A DNA stretch of 64,000 nt from Cyanobium sp. CZS48M (GTDB lineage Bacteria > Cyanobacteriota > Cyanobacteriia > PCC-6307 > Cyanobiaceae): assembly GCA_030373145.1 (NCBI GenBank), contig JAUCZK010000002.1:1-64000 (forward strand). The letters are read 5' to 3'. Positions within the stretch are counted from its first letter, which is position 1, and each line of letters starts with the position of its first letter. Positions 1-10,128 of the stretch are shown in pieces. A program made the position numbers and the translations under genes. The notes under the pieces were generated by a model that had not been told where the DNA came from, did not search any database, and saw only the letters and a list, made by a program, of their open reading frames with translations.

Positions 1-2
1 AC

Positions 3-23
3 GAATGGGCAGTTGACCCATTC
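3..23 (-). terminator. Candidate hairpin downstream of the SDR gene
   Basis: A perfect 7-bp stem (3-9 with 17-23, 7-nt loop) lies just past the 3' end of the minus-strand SDR gene. No clear T-run follows, so a role as transcription terminator is only inferred from position. Confidence 0.3.
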
Positions 24-55
24 TCGCAGAGGTGGCCGGGTTTTTCAGCGAACTC

Positions 56-826
56 CTAAGGAGCGATGGTCAAGCCTCCATCCAGAGGAAGAGAGACTCC
101 CTGAACAAAATCCGATGCGGCACTGGCCAGAAACAGGGCCACATTGGCTACTTCTGACGGTTCTCCAAAGCGATGCAGGGGTATTCTTTGTTCTTTCTCC
201 CGTCTGGGTTTTTCCATGGAAGGACTGTCCCAGATGTCATGGCCCATTTTGGTCAGGATGACCGTTGGACAGAGAGCGTTGACATGAATATTGTGTGGAC
301 CCCATTCAACGGCCATGGTCCTGGTCAGTTGGTTGAGGGCAGCCTTTGATGCCGCATAGGCACCTAATCCAGGAGTGCCAATGAAGGCTCCAATCGATGA
401 GATGTTGACCACCTTGCCATGTCCCCTCTTGATCATCTGGGGGACAATGGCCTGAGAAAGAAGCAAGACTGAGCGAAGATTGACTGAAAATACATCACTC
501 CAGTCGTCCTGGGTGGTTTCAAGGATCGACCGGACCCTGGCGATGCCGGCATTGTTGACAAGAACATCCCATTGCGGGGAAAGAGCCAGTGCTTTTTCAC
601 CTGCTCGTCCTGCTCCCTCGATCGACGACACGTCTTCTTCGATCACCCAGCAGTTGCGATGATTGTTCTCGACAATCCCTTGGATCCTGCCCAATCCCTC
701 CCTGTCCCTGCCGATCACGCCGATGTCTGCTCCGGCTTCGGAAAATCTTTCGGCGATTGCCGCACCCAGTCCTTTGGAACCTCCGGAAATCAACGCCCTC
801 TGGCCATCGAGTCGAAAATCCTTCAT
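56..826 (-). CDS. SDR family NAD(P)-dependent oxidoreductase
   Basis: A 256-residue classical short-chain dehydrogenase/reductase. The nucleotide-binding glycine motif GGSKGLG is at residues 15-21, the NNAG motif at 91-94, the catalytic Ser at 143/144 and the YAASK motif (Tyr157, Lys161) in the expected places; length is normal for the family. The C-terminal part resembles gluconate-5-dehydrogenase / 3-oxoacyl reductase-type SDRs, but the substrate cannot be read from sequence. Sampled stretches of the gene are about 52-58% G+C, clearly below the roughly 70% of its neighbours, and codon third positions are correspondingly richer in A/T, which suggests more recent acquisition. It stands alone, with no obvious pathway partner. 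Confidence 0.88.
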   Translation of the reverse strand: MKDFRLDGQRALISGGSKGLGAAIAERFSEAGADIGVIGRDREGLGRIQGIVENNHRNCWVIEEDVSSIEGAGRAGEKALALSPQWDVLVNNAGIARVRSILETTQDDWSDVFSVNLRSVLLLSQAIVPQMIKRGHGKVVNISSIGAFIGTPGLGAYAASKAALNQLTRTMAVEWGPHNIHVNALCPTVILTKMGHDIWDSPSMEKPRREKEQRIPLHRFGEPSEVANVALFLASAASDFVQGVSLPLDGGLTIAP

Positions 827-926
827 CCCAGGCTTCTCCAGATCACATTTGACGTCAGCTCTTTTCGGTGCTGGTTCCTGAGACTTCGAAGCGAAGTCGT
901 TTCGATCCTCTCAACTCCTGCCAGGA

Positions 927-1532
927 TCAGAATCCGTTCTCGACCACCAGGTCCTCGAGCGCCAGCTGCCCCGGCTTGGGCCAGGGGTCCTGGGTGCCTT
1001 TGCCGATCGCCACCATCGGACCCATCACATGGTCTGCCGGCAGACGGATCAGCTCAGCCAGCTTTTCGATCTCGAAGCCGATCATCGGGCAGCTCTGGTA
1101 GCCCATGCCGGTGGCTGCCAGCATCAGGGTCTGCATCGCCAGGCCGATGGAGCGCTGGGCCTCATCGCGCTGGAGCCACTCCCTGCCCTCATGGAAGGGG
1201 CCCATCCAGCCCACCAGCAGTTCAGCGACAGGCTGCGGAGCATTCACCCAGTAGCGCTCGGGCTGCTTGCTCCAGGCCTTCATGTCGGCGGTGAAGAGAA
1301 CCAGCAGGGAGGCATCGGTGATCTGGGCCTGATCGTTGCCATAGTCCCGGCGGATCGTGGCTCGCAGAGCCGGATCGCGCAGGATCACAAAGCGCCAGTG
1401 CTGAATGTTGAAGCTGGTGGGCGCCTGGATGGTGGCCTCCAGCAGGCGCCGTTCCTCTTCCGCCGTAAGGCGGTGGCTGGGGTCGAAGTGCTTCACCGCC
1501 CGCCTGGTGTAGATGGCGTCGATCACGTCCAT
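927..1532 (-). CDS. Nitroreductase family protein
   Basis: A 201-residue FMN-dependent nitroreductase-fold protein. The N-terminus carries the family's paired arginines after a short helix (TRRAVKHF, residues 9-16) and the PTSFNIQHWRF segment (about 38-48) that contacts FMN. The C-terminus holds the MGPMVAIGKG segment usual for this family. Such enzymes reduce quinones, nitro compounds or enones using NAD(P)H; the physiological substrate is unknown. It is divergent from the neighbouring glutathionyl-hydroquinone reductase gene, so a shared role in quinone or xenobiotic reduction is possible but is only inference. The ATG start at 1532 fits the family's N-terminus. Confidence 0.88.
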   Translation of the reverse strand: MDVIDAIYTRRAVKHFDPSHRLTAEEERRLLEATIQAPTSFNIQHWRFVILRDPALRATIRRDYGNDQAQITDASLLVLFTADMKAWSKQPERYWVNAPQPVAELLVGWMGPFHEGREWLQRDEAQRSIGLAMQTLMLAATGMGYQSCPMIGFEIEKLAELIRLPADHVMGPMVAIGKGTQDPWPKPGQLALEDLVVENGF

Positions 1533-1611
1533 GACAGAGGAGTGGCAGGGGCTTTGGGCGCGACCCTACCCGCTCTCGCTGGTTACGGTGGTCGCCCTCT
1601 GGAGTTCAGAC

Positions 1612-2583
1612 GTGGGACTGCTCGTTGACGGGGTCTGGCACGACCAGTGGTACGACACCAGCAGCAGCGGTGGCCGCTTCATTCGCTCCGCCTCGCAGTT
1701 CCGCCACTGGATCACACCGGATGGCCGGCCTGGCCCCAGCGGCGACGGCGGATTTGCCGCCGAAGCGGATCGCTACCACCTCTACATCTCCCATGCCTGC
1801 CCCTGGGCCCATCGCACCGCCATCTTCCGCAGCATCAAGGGGCTGGCCCGGATGGTGTCGCTCTCCGTGGTGCACTGGTACATGGGCGAGCAGGGCTGGA
1901 CCTTCCAGCCGGGGGATGGCGTGATCGCCGACCCGATTCACCACGCTCAGGTGCTGCACGAGATCTATACGGGCACCGATCCTCACTACAGCGGCCGGGT
2001 GACGGTGCCGGTGCTGTGGGACAGGGCGACGGGGCAGATCGTGAACAACGAATCCTCGGAGATCATCCGCATGTTCAACAGTGCCTTTGATGGCCTTGGC
2101 GCCGCCCCCGGCGACTACTACCCCGAGGCCCTCTGGGAGGAGATTGATCGGATCAACCAGCGCATCTACGACACGGTGAACAACGGCGTTTACCGCTGCG
2201 GTTTCGCCACCAGCCAGGAGGCCTACGACGAGGCCATCCAACCGCTGTTCACCTGCCTTGATGAGCTGGAGTTGCGGCTGGCGGATCAGCCTTACCTGCT
2301 GGGCAACCGGCTCACCGAAGCCGACTGGCGGCTGTTCACCACCCTGGTGCGCTTTGATCCGGTCTATGTGGGCCACTTCAAGTGCAACCTCCGCCGCATC
2401 GCCGATTATCCCAACCTCAGCCGCTATATGCGGGAGCTCTATAGCGTCCCGGGGGTGGCCGACACCGTGAACATGCAGCACATCAAGGGGCACTACTACC
2501 AGAGCCACCCCAGCATCAACCCCTCCGGCGTGGTGCCGGCGGGGCCTGTGATCGACTGGATGGTGGCCCTCAGGGGGCGGTGA
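1612..2583 (+). CDS. Glutathione S-transferase family protein, glutathionyl-hydroquinone reductase type
   Basis: A 323-residue Xi-class GST (YqjG/ECM4 family). The catalytic CPWAHR motif begins at Cys63, followed by a thioredoxin fold and an all-helical C-terminal domain with the NNES segment that binds glutathione. These enzymes reduce glutathionyl-hydroquinones using GSH. I chose the GTG at 1612 because it gives the usual family length and N-terminus ([11 protein letters not shown]); an ATG at 1513 would add 33 uncharacteristic residues and overlap the divergent nitroreductase gene. The end overlaps the 3' end of convergent chlH by 14 bp. Confidence 0.9.
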   Translation: MGLLVDGVWHDQWYDTSSSGGRFIRSASQFRHWITPDGRPGPSGDGGFAAEADRYHLYISHACPWAHRTAIFRSIKGLARMVSLSVVHWYMGEQGWTFQPGDGVIADPIHHAQVLHEIYTGTDPHYSGRVTVPVLWDRATGQIVNNESSEIIRMFNSAFDGLGAAPGDYYPEALWEEIDRINQRIYDTVNNGVYRCGFATSQEAYDEAIQPLFTCLDELELRLADQPYLLGNRLTEADWRLFTTLVRFDPVYVGHFKCNLRRIADYPNLSRYMRELYSVPGVADTVNMQHIKGHYYQSHPSINPSGVVPAGPVIDWMVALRGR

Positions 2584-5500
2584 CGCCCTCGATCCGGTCT
2601 TCGATCTCCTGGTAGATCTCCTGGAGCTTGGCGATGTTTTCTTCGCTGGTGTCCCAGTAGCCGCGGCCGTTCACTTCCAGCAGGGTGCCGACGATGCGGC
2701 GGAAGCTGTGGGGGTTGAGCTCCATCAGCCGCTTGCGCATCTCCTCATCGTTGATGAAGGTGTCGTTGGCCTCCTCGTACACGAAGTTATCGACCGCGCC
2801 GCTGGTGGCGCTCCAGCCCAGGGTGAAGTTGAGCCGTTTGGCCACCTCACGCACGCCCTCGTAGCCGGAGTTGAGCATGCCCTCGTACCACTTGGGATTG
2901 AGCAGCTTGGTGCGTGAATCCAGCCGGATCGTTTCGCTCAAGGAGCGCACCTGGGCGTTGGCGGTGGTGGTGTCGGCGATGTAGCTGGTGGGGGCTTTGC
3001 CGTCATCGCGCAGGCCGGCAATTAGCTTGGTGGGGTCAGAGTCGAAGTAGTGGCTCACATCGGTGAGCGAGATCTCGGCGGAATCCAGATTCTGGAAGGT
3101 GACATCGGCGGTTTTCATCGCCGATTCGAACACCTCGCGGTTCTGGTTCATCTCACCGGGGTTGTCGGCGTTGAAGGCGAAGGTTTTGCGCGAGAGGTAC
3201 ATCTCCTGCAGTTCTCCTTCCTCCTCCCAGGTGCTGTTCTCCACCGCCAGGTTCACATTCGAGGAATAGCTGCCGCTGGCATTGGAGAACACCCGGGTGG
3301 CCGCCTCACGCAGGCTGATGCCCTGCGCCGTCGCCTGCTCCTGGGAGTGCTTGCGCACGAAGTTCAGCTCCAGGGGCTCATCGGCCTCGGCGGCCATCTT
3401 CACCCCCTGATCGATCAGACCCATCTGGTTGATGAACAGATCGCGGAACACACCGCTGCAGTTCACCACCACGTCGATGCGCGGGCGGCCCAGCTCCTCC
3501 AGCGAAAGCAATTCCAGCTTGTTGACCCGCCCGAGCGAATCGGGCACGGGGCGCACACCGATGAACCAGAGGATCTGGGCGAGGGATTCGCCGTAGGTCT
3601 TGATGTTGTCGGTGCCCCAGAGCACGCAGGCGATCGTTTCGGGCCAGGTGCCCTGCTCGGCCTTCTGGCGCTCGATCAGCCGGTCGACCACCACCTTGGC
3701 GGCGGCGATGGCGGCGCGGGTGGGAATCGCCTGGGGGTCGAGGGCGTGGATGTTCTTGCCGCTGGGCAGCACGCCCGGGTTGCGGATCGGATCACCGCCG
3801 GGGCCGGGGATCACGTATTCGCCATCGAGGGCCCGCAGCAGACTTTCCATCTCCATGTCGGCGCAGATCTGCTCCAGGCAGAAGCGCAGGTAGCCGAACA
3901 GCTTGTCGAGCTCGGCCGGATCCACGGCGGCAAAGCCGGAGCTGCGGCAGGAGCTCAGCCAGGGGCTGGGCCGCTCATAGCCGAAGCGCTCCAGCAGGGC
4001 GAAGAACCAGCCGAAGCGGCCCTTGAGATCCACCCGGCCATCGCTGCCGGTGACCGCCCGCACCATCGACGACACCGCGGCGCGGCAGGCCTCGGTGATC
4101 CGTTGGTTGAGCTCCACATCCACCAGGACGCCGGCGTCGTTGCCGCGATACACCGCATCGATGGTGCGGCCGATGCTCTCGGCCAGCAGGGCCGGCAGGC
4201 TGCGGTAGCCCTCCTCCTCCCGCTCCAGGGCGGCGATATTCACCAGGGTGGCGATCGCCTCCTCGGCGGTGGGCGGCTTGCCGATCGTGTGCAGGCCGCA
4301 GGGCAGCAGCCGGCTCTCGATCTCCATCAGCTGGCTGTAGAGCGCCCCCACCACGCCGTCGCGGCCGTCGAGGTCGAGCTCGCTGGCATCCACCTCCGGA
4401 AGAGTCACATCCTTGTCGAGGTTGCACTGGCGGGCCGTTTCCACGATCGCGTTGACGATCTGAACGCCGCGGCTGCTTTCACGCAGCTGCTGGTAGGAGC
4501 CCACCAGCTCACCCAGTTCCTTCAGGCCCCGGTAGAGCCCGGCATTCTCGGCCGGCGGGGTGAGGTAGCTGATGGTGGCGGCGTAGCCCCGCCGCTTGGC
4601 GATCGTGGCCTCCGAAGGGTTGTTGGCGGCGTAGTAGTAGAGATTGGGCAGGGCGCCGATCAGCGAATCCGGATAGCAGGTTTCGCTCATGCCCATCTGT
4701 TTGCCGGGCATGAATTCCAGCGAGCCGTGGGTGCCGAAATGCAGCACCGCGTCGGCGCCCCAGACCTTCTCGAGGTAGGTGTAATAGGCGGCGAAACCGT
4801 GGTGGGGGCTGGCGCTGCGGGAATAGAGCAGCCGCATCGGATCGCCCTCATAACCGAAGGTGGGCTGCACGCCCACGAACACATTGCCGAAGTGGCGGCC
4901 GTAGATCAGCAGGTTGGTGCCGTCTGAGTTGAGGTTGCCGGGGGGCTTGCCCCAGTTCTCTTCGAGCCGCTCGGAATAGGGGGTGAGCCGCTCATACTCC
5001 TCGACGCTCATGCGGTGGGCGATCGCCAGCTCCGGTGCACCCTGCAGGGCCTCGGGATCGTTGATCACCGCTTCCATCAGCGCTTTGGAATCACGGGGCA
5101 GGTTCTGCACGTCGTAGCCCTTGCGCTTCATCTCCTCCAGCACCCGGTGGATGGAGCCGAACACATCGAGGTAGGCGGCGGTGCCCACGTTGCCCTTGTC
5201 GGGCGGGAAGCTGAACACCGTGATCGCCAGCTTCTTGTCGAGCCGGGGCTTGGTGCGCAGGGAGGCCCAGCGGATCACCCGCTCGGCGATGGCCTCCACC
5301 CGGTCCTGCAGGGTGTGGGCCTTGCCGGTGGCGTCGTCGCGGCCGCTGAGCACGATCGGCTCGATGGCGCCATCGAGTTCGGGGATGGCGATCTGCAGGG
5401 CCACCTGCACGGGGTGCAGACCCAGGTCGCTCTCCTCCCACTCCTGGGTGGTCTGGAACACCAGCGGCAGGGCCACCATGTAGGGCCGGTTCAGCTTCGA

Positions 5501-6592
5501 GAGCGCCTCGATGGCGCGGGGGTGGTCCTGGCGGGCCGGGCCGCCGATCAAGGCGAAGCCGGTGAGGCTCACCACCCCGTCCACGATCGGCTGGTCGGGA
5601 TCGAGCGGGTCGTAGAAGAAGGCCTTGACAGGCTTGGAGAAATCGAGCCCGCCGCAGAACACAGGAATCACCGTGGCGCCGCGGTACTCCAGTTCCTGGA
5701 TCACGGCCACGTAATGGGCCTCATCGCCGGTGACGATGTGGCTGCGCTGCAGCACCAGGCCGATCACCGGACCGCCCCTGGCCTTCTCGCTCAGGTCGGC
5801 GCGGCTGGCGTTCCAGTTCAGGTATTCCTTGAGGTCTTCGAACATCCCCGGCGCCAGGGGATGCCAGAGGCCCAGATCCGGGAACACCACCGGCTCAGCC
5901 ACCTCCAGGGCGGGGCGTCCGCTGTCACCCCGGGGGAACACATATTTATCGGCCAGCATCAACAGCAGGTTGCGCAGGTTGTCCGGCGTTCCCCCCAGCC
6001 AGTACTGGAAGCTGAGCATGAAGGAGCGGGCGTCCTGCGCCTTCTCCACCGGCAGATACTTGAGAACCGTGGGCAGGGTGTTGAGCAGTTTCAACATCGC
6101 GTCCTGGAAGCCGGCGCCGTTGGCCTCCTTGCGCTTCTTCATGAAGCTGGCGATGGCGCTCTTGCTCTGGCCCAGCTGGGCCATCGAGAAGGTGCCGAGC
6201 TTGTTGAGCCGCATCACCTCCGGCATGGAGGGGAAGACAACCGCAGCCTTGAGCCGATCGCGGTGGGGCGCCACCGCCTCCACCACCTTCTGGGCCAGGT
6301 CTTCGATGAAGATCAGCGAGGCGATGAACACATCCGCTTCGGCCACATCGGCGCAGAAGGCGGCGTAATTCTCCGGATCGCGCAACTCCTCAATCAGGTA
6401 GCCGCTCAGGTCCACCGCCAGGGCCGGGTTGGTGGCGTTGAGGCTGGTGGCCGCCTGGGTGAGGGCGTTCTGGTACTGGGGCTCGAGCACCACGTACACC
6501 GCCCGCATCACCGCCCGCCCTTCACTACCGGCTGGGGCCTCGCCGTTGCCGGGGCTGACCCGGCGGTTGGCGGAGCGGACCTGCGTGAACAT
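2570..6592 (-). CDS. chlH: Magnesium chelatase subunit H
   Basis: A 1340-residue large subunit of Mg-chelatase, which binds protoporphyrin IX and, with ChlI and ChlD, inserts Mg2+ at the first committed step of chlorophyll synthesis. The length matches the ChlH/BchH/CobN family (about 1,330 residues). The N-terminal DUF3479-like domain (about residues 30-190) is followed by the long CobN/Mg-chelatase domain; the end ([20 protein letters not shown]) is typical of ChlH and is too close to BchH/ChlH for a cobaltochelatase CobN. The first 28 residues are rich in polar and glycine residues; translation could begin at a downstream Met (MRAVYVV). ChlI and ChlD are not in the window. Confidence 0.96.
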   Translation of the reverse strand: MFTQVRSANRRVSPGNGEAPAGSEGRAVMRAVYVVLEPQYQNALTQAATSLNATNPALAVDLSGYLIEELRDPENYAAFCADVAEADVFIASLIFIEDLAQKVVEAVAPHRDRLKAAVVFPSMPEVMRLNKLGTFSMAQLGQSKSAIASFMKKRKEANGAGFQDAMLKLLNTLPTVLKYLPVEKAQDARSFMLSFQYWLGGTPDNLRNLLLMLADKYVFPRGDSGRPALEVAEPVVFPDLGLWHPLAPGMFEDLKEYLNWNASRADLSEKARGGPVIGLVLQRSHIVTGDEAHYVAVIQELEYRGATVIPVFCGGLDFSKPVKAFFYDPLDPDQPIVDGVVSLTGFALIGGPARQDHPRAIEALSKLNRPYMVALPLVFQTTQEWEESDLGLHPVQVALQIAIPELDGAIEPIVLSGRDDATGKAHTLQDRVEAIAERVIRWASLRTKPRLDKKLAITVFSFPPDKGNVGTAAYLDVFGSIHRVLEEMKRKGYDVQNLPRDSKALMEAVINDPEALQGAPELAIAHRMSVEEYERLTPYSERLEENWGKPPGNLNSDGTNLLIYGRHFGNVFVGVQPTFGYEGDPMRLLYSRSASPHHGFAAYYTYLEKVWGADAVLHFGTHGSLEFMPGKQMGMSETCYPDSLIGALPNLYYYAANNPSEATIAKRRGYAATISYLTPPAENAGLYRGLKELGELVGSYQQLRESSRGVQIVNAIVETARQCNLDKDVTLPEVDASELDLDGRDGVVGALYSQLMEIESRLLPCGLHTIGKPPTAEEAIATLVNIAALEREEEGYRSLPALLAESIGRTIDAVYRGNDAGVLVDVELNQRITEACRAAVSSMVRAVTGSDGRVDLKGRFGWFFALLERFGYERPSPWLSSCRSSGFAAVDPAELDKLFGYLRFCLEQICADMEMESLLRALDGEYVIPGPGGDPIRNPGVLPSGKNIHALDPQAIPTRAAIAAAKVVVDRLIERQKAEQGTWPETIACVLWGTDNIKTYGESLAQILWFIGVRPVPDSLGRVNKLELLSLEELGRPRIDVVVNCSGVFRDLFINQMGLIDQGVKMAAEADEPLELNFVRKHSQEQATAQGISLREAATRVFSNASGSYSSNVNLAVENSTWEEEGELQEMYLSRKTFAFNADNPGEMNQNREVFESAMKTADVTFQNLDSAEISLTDVSHYFDSDPTKLIAGLRDDGKAPTSYIADTTTANAQVRSLSETIRLDSRTKLLNPKWYEGMLNSGYEGVREVAKRLNFTLGWSATSGAVDNFVYEEANDTFINDEEMRKRLMELNPHSFRRIVGTLLEVNGRGYWDTSEENIAKLQEIYQEIEDRIEGVTAP

Positions 6593-6733
6593 CGGCGCTG
6601 GAGTTGAGCAATGTGAAGGAGCCTACGAAAGCTGCTCCAGCCGCGCGACTTTGCGCCCCAAGGCGTTACAGGAGCGCCGCCGGGGCCGGAATCGAGGCCA
6701 TAGGCTCCCCCACGCAGCAGCCATGCCCGGCCC

Positions 6734-7591
6734 ATGACCCCCAGCGACGCGTCTCCTGGCTCGATCCCGGTGGTTGTGGCCGGTGCCCTCGGTCGCATGG
6801 GGGCCGAGGTGGTTCAGGCGGTGCTGGCGGCGGCGGATTGCCACCTGCTCGGCGCCATCGACACCACCCCCGACAAGGAGGGGGCCGACGTGGGTCTGGA
6901 GCTGGGCCTGGGGGAACTGGAGGTGGCGATCACCGCTGATTTCGAGGGCTGTCTCTGCCAGGCCAGCCAGGCGGTGCGGGGCGATGGCCCCGGGGCCGGC
7001 GCGGTGCTGGTGGATTTCACCCACCCCTCGGTGGTCCATGAGCACACCCGCGCCGCCATTGCCTACGGCGTGCATCCGGTGATCGGCACCACGGGACTGA
7101 GCCCCAGGCAATTGGGGGAGCTGGCGGTGTTCGCCGAGAAGGCCGGCATCGGCGGTGCTGTGATCCCCAACTTCTCTGTGGGCATGGTGCTGCTGCAGCA
7201 AGCAGCGGCCGCCGCCGCCCGCTTCTACGACTTCGCCGAGCTCACCGAGCTCCACCACAACCGCAAGGCCGATGCCCCCAGCGGCACTTGCCTCAAGACC
7301 GCCGAGCTGATCGAGGAGCTGGGCAAAACCTTCAACGCGCCCCAGGTGGAGGAGCACGAGACGCTGGCGGGCTGCCGGGGCGGCCAGCGGGAGAGCGGCC
7401 TGCGCCTGCACTCCCTGCGGTTGCCGGGGCTGGTGGCCCACCAGGAGGTGATGTTCGGTGCCCCCGGCGAGACCTACACCCTGCGCCATGACACGATCGA
7501 GCGCTCCGCTTACATGCCCGGTGTGCTGCTGACCGTGCGCCGGGTGCGTCAGCTGCAGGGCCTGGTCTACGGGCTGGAGCGCCTGCTCTGA
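6734..7591 (+). CDS. dapB: 4-hydroxy-tetrahydrodipicolinate reductase
   Basis: A 285-residue enzyme of lysine and meso-diaminopimelate synthesis that reduces 4-hydroxy-tetrahydrodipicolinate with NAD(P)H. The nucleotide-binding motif VAGALGRMG is at about residues 15-23, and the catalytic and substrate-binding block ELHHNRKADAPSGT lies near 172-185. The product feeds peptidoglycan, matching the meso-DAP-type MurE encoded at 49783. The ATG at 6734 is used. The next gene starts 4 bp after the stop, so the two are probably co-transcribed. Confidence 0.96.
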   Translation: MTPSDASPGSIPVVVAGALGRMGAEVVQAVLAAADCHLLGAIDTTPDKEGADVGLELGLGELEVAITADFEGCLCQASQAVRGDGPGAGAVLVDFTHPSVVHEHTRAAIAYGVHPVIGTTGLSPRQLGELAVFAEKAGIGGAVIPNFSVGMVLLQQAAAAAARFYDFAELTELHHNRKADAPSGTCLKTAELIEELGKTFNAPQVEEHETLAGCRGGQRESGLRLHSLRLPGLVAHQEVMFGAPGETYTLRHDTIERSAYMPGVLLTVRRVRQLQGLVYGLERLL

Positions 7592-7595
7592 CGCC

Positions 7596-8240
7596 ATGAT
7601 CATTCCCCTGAAGCCCGGTGAACTGCAGCGGCTGATTCCGGCGGTGGCCAGCGGCCCCCAGTTCAGTTTCTGCAGCGGCAACCCCCAGAAAATTCTGCAG
7701 CGGGTGCTGATCTCGGTGATCGGCGGGGTGATCTCGCTGCTGATCGCCCAGAGCCAGTTCTCCTATCGCTTCGGCTCGATCTGGCTGGTGGCGGGCTTTG
7801 TGCTGCTGCTTTACGTGCTCTGGGGCCCGATCCTGGAGGCGGGCCGCAAGAACGCCACCCTGCGCCGCTACCCCAAGGCGGCGCTCTACGAGGCGCGGGT
7901 GGGGGACCTGTTCACCAAGGAGCTGGTGGAGCAGCGCAAGGAGCAGGCGGATCAGCGCGGCCGGTTGGAGCTGGTGGAGAACCGGCGCACCTGGCTGTCG
8001 CTGGAGCTGGAAGACGACGACGGCTACCTGGGTTCGGTGCGCTTCCCGATGGAGAAGAAGCACCAGACGATCCGCCGCGGCATGGTCGTGCGCGGTCTGG
8101 TGCTGAGCGAGCGTCCCGATTTCTCGCGCATCGATGCCATGAGCGACGCCTGGATCCCGCAGCTCAAGGTCTGGGTGGGCGAGTACCCCTACCTGCTCCG
8201 GCCGGCTTTCGAGGAGCTGTGCCTGCGGCGCCTGCGCTGA
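7596..8240 (+). CDS. Conserved cyanobacterial membrane protein of unknown function
   Basis: A 214-residue protein with two adjacent hydrophobic segments (about residues 37-56 and 60-80) and a long charged cytosolic region with an all-beta look near 125-165 (LSLELEDDDGYLGSV). I recall similar proteins in other cyanobacteria, sometimes labelled phosphate ABC transporter permease, but nothing here resembles an ABC permease and I do not adopt that name. It sits 4 bp downstream of dapB and upstream of the hli gene, which has its own promoter. Confidence 0.75.
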   Translation: MIIPLKPGELQRLIPAVASGPQFSFCSGNPQKILQRVLISVIGGVISLLIAQSQFSYRFGSIWLVAGFVLLLYVLWGPILEAGRKNATLRRYPKAALYEARVGDLFTKELVEQRKEQADQRGRLELVENRRTWLSLELEDDDGYLGSVRFPMEKKHQTIRRGMVVRGLVLSERPDFSRIDAMSDAWIPQLKVWVGEYPYLLRPAFEELCLRRLR

Positions 8241-8267
8241 AGAGGGGGCCGCCTCAGCCAACCGGCG

Positions 8268-8295
8268 TTTACGTTCCGCAACAATGTGTTACATT
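8268..8295 (+). promoter_or_regulatory. Candidate hli promoter with HLR1-like half-sites
   Basis: A -35-like TTTACG (8268-8273) and a -10-like TACATT (8290-8295), each 4 of 6 to consensus, are separated by 16 bp and would start transcription about 18 bp before the hli start codon. Two octamers, TTTACGTT at 8268 and GTTACATT at 8288, resemble the RpaB-binding HLR1 half-site but are 20 bp apart rather than the usual 10. Regulation by RpaB is therefore only a suggestion. Confidence 0.35.
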
Positions 8296-8319
8296 GAGTT
8301 CATCGAAACGGAGAACCCC

Positions 8320-8604
8320 ATGGCTCAAGCCACCGCCACCGCCCCCAGCTCGGCTCCTGTGACCGCCAGCGAGCGCGCCACCATCCGCGGCGCCACCGTC
8401 ACCACCGAAGACGGCGGCCGCCTCAATGCCTTCGCCACTGAGCCGCGCATGGAAGTGGTGAGCCCCGAGAGCGGCTGGGGATTCCACGAGCGCGCCGAGA
8501 AGCTCAACGGCCGCATGGCCATGCTCGGCTTCATCGCCCTGCTGGCCACCGAATTCGCCCTGGGCGGCGAGGCCTTCACCCGTGGTCTGCTCGGCATCGG
8601 CTGA
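8320..8604 (+). CDS. hli: High-light-inducible protein (HLIP/SCP)
   Basis: A 94-residue single-helix chlorophyll-binding stress protein of the CAB/ELIP/HLIP superfamily. The diagnostic motif ERAEKLNGRMAMLGF, with the ExxNGR chlorophyll ligands, begins near residue 57 and continues into the single transmembrane helix (AMLGFIALLATEFALGG). The first 50 residues are Ala/Thr/Ser-rich, longer than minimal HLIPs, so it belongs to the long-tailed type. An AACGGAGAA Shine-Dalgarno five bases ahead supports the ATG at 8320 over the ATG at 8284. The product should act in thylakoids, protecting photosystem assembly intermediates. Confidence 0.93.
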   Translation: MAQATATAPSSAPVTASERATIRGATVTTEDGGRLNAFATEPRMEVVSPESGWGFHERAEKLNGRMAMLGFIALLATEFALGGEAFTRGLLGIG

Positions 8605-8693
8605 GCCCTGGCGGCCCATCCTCCAACGCACTCCTCCACTGGCCGCAGCAGACTTTCTGTTGCGGCTTTGTGCTGGCCGCACCCGACGAGTCC

Positions 8694-9872
8694 ATGAGCG
8701 CTGATCGCCTGCCGCTGCTCCGGGCCCGTGTGCTCGGCGGCGGCCCCACTGGTGCCCTGGCGGCCCTGGCCCTGGCGCAGGCGGGCTGGCGGGTGCAGCT
8801 GATCGATCCCCTCAGCGGCCCCCAGTTGCAGGCCCGTCGCCGCGCCTATGCCCTCAGCCACTCCAGTCGCCTGTTTCTGCAGCGCCTGGGCCTGTGGGAG
8901 CGGTTGCAGGCGACGGCGGTGCCCTTTCGCTCACTGCGGCTCTGTGATCTGGAGGCGGGGCGAGCCATCGGCTTCGGTCTGGCCGAGGTGGGCTCCGGCG
9001 CTGCCCGAGCCGATGGGGCTGCGGCGGTGGGCTGGATCCTTCAGCACGGGCCGCTGATGCAAGGGTTGCTGGAGCAGCTCGAGGCCCACGACACCATCCG
9101 CCTGAGCCTGGGTGCTGAGTCGGATCGCAGCACTGGTCCAGCTGATCTGGTGGTGGCCGCCGATGGCAGCGCCTCGCCCACCCGGCAGACGGCTGGAATC
9201 CGGCGCTGGCGCCTGCCCTATGGCCAGGGCTGTCTCACCGCCCAGGTGCGCCTGCGCGGCTCGGCCCCCGATCAGGCCTGGGAGCTCTTTCGCCGTGAAG
9301 GGCCCTTCGCTGTGCTTCCCCTGGGCGACGGCACCGCCCAGCTGGTCTGGAGTGCCCCGGCCGAGCGCCTGCGCAGGCTGGAGGCCCTTGATCCCGTGGC
9401 CTTCCTCGATGCCCTGGCCGCCGCCCTGCCAGACAGCCTGCAACCTGACTCCCTGCTGGAGCGGCCCCGCGCCTTTCCGGTGGCTCTCGAGCTCGCCCGC
9501 CGCTTCCACCGCGGCTCCCTGGTCCTGGTGGGCGAGGCGGCTCACCGTTGCCATCCGGTGGGCGGGCAGGGGATGAATCTCTGCTGGCGGGATGTGGAGG
9601 AACTGCAGCGGCAGGCCCTGCGGGCGGCCTCTGGCGAGCTCTCCCCAGCGGCGGTGGCCGGCGCCTATGGCCGCCGCCGCTGGGCTGATGTGCTGCTCAC
9701 CCTGCTGTTCACCGATGTGCTGGTGCGTGTCTTCTCCAACCGGCAGCCGCTGCTGCTGAAGGGCCGCCGCCTGGCGCTCGATCTGATGCGTCGCTCCGGA
9801 TCCCTGCGGCACCTCAGCCTCAAGGCCATGACCCTGGGCCCTTGCCGTCTGGCGGCCCGCTGGTCAGAGTGA
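8694..9872 (+). CDS. FAD-dependent UbiH/Coq6-type aromatic-ring hydroxylase
   Basis: A 392-residue class A flavoprotein monooxygenase. The N-terminal GGGPTGALAALALAQAG dinucleotide-binding fold is followed by the second FAD motif GEAAHRCHPVGGQGMN near residues 280-295; the usual GDAAH reads GEAAH here. In cyanobacteria the UbiH-like protein is thought to serve prenylquinone (plastoquinone) synthesis rather than ubiquinone, which these organisms lack; that role is inferred. The ATG at 8694 fits the start of the fold; a GTG at 8670 would add eight residues. Confidence 0.87.
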   Translation: MSADRLPLLRARVLGGGPTGALAALALAQAGWRVQLIDPLSGPQLQARRRAYALSHSSRLFLQRLGLWERLQATAVPFRSLRLCDLEAGRAIGFGLAEVGSGAARADGAAAVGWILQHGPLMQGLLEQLEAHDTIRLSLGAESDRSTGPADLVVAADGSASPTRQTAGIRRWRLPYGQGCLTAQVRLRGSAPDQAWELFRREGPFAVLPLGDGTAQLVWSAPAERLRRLEALDPVAFLDALAAALPDSLQPDSLLERPRAFPVALELARRFHRGSLVLVGEAAHRCHPVGGQGMNLCWRDVEELQRQALRAASGELSPAAVAGAYGRRRWADVLLTLLFTDVLVRVFSNRQPLLLKGRRLALDLMRRSGSLRHLSLKAMTLGPCRLAARWSE

Positions 9873-9888
9873 GTTCTCGGGTGATCCG

Positions 9889-10101
9889 ATGGTGATCAGC
9901 ACCTCCCCCCAGCCGATTCCCTCCTCCGCCCTGGTGCGCTATCTGCGCCATGAGCAGGGTCTGAGCGAGAGCGCCCTGGCGCTGGGCATCCGCCAGGCCG
10001 ACCAGGAGCAGGCCCCGCTGCCGGTGATCCTCTGGCGCTTCGGGCTGATCAGCCTGGATCAGTTCGATCAGGTGCTGGCCTGGCAGGACCAGCAGACCTG
10101 A
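9889..10101 (+). CDS. DUF2949 domain-containing protein
   Basis: A 70-residue soluble protein that is essentially one DUF2949 domain, a small helical family found in cyanobacteria. The recognisable core is LVRYLRHEQGLSE, then the LPVILWRFGLISLDQFDQVLAW block. No catalytic motif is visible; the function is unknown. It follows the hydroxylase gene by 16 bp and could be in the same transcript. Confidence 0.82.
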   Translation: MVISTSPQPIPSSALVRYLRHEQGLSESALALGIRQADQEQAPLPVILWRFGLISLDQFDQVLAWQDQQT

Positions 10102-10128
10102 GCAGGCGCCCTTGCTCAGTCGCAGATG

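Noticed and set aside
3050-4927. A 625-residue open frame antisense to chlH (and another at 5015-6607)
   Set aside because: The translations are His/Gly/Ala-rich with no family motif and mirror the codon bias of the real chlH strand; long antisense frames are common at about 70% GC.
7596-8240. Phosphate ABC transporter permease label for the 214-aa protein
   Set aside because: Only two hydrophobic segments and no permease EAA motif are present; the common annotation is not supported by the sequence.
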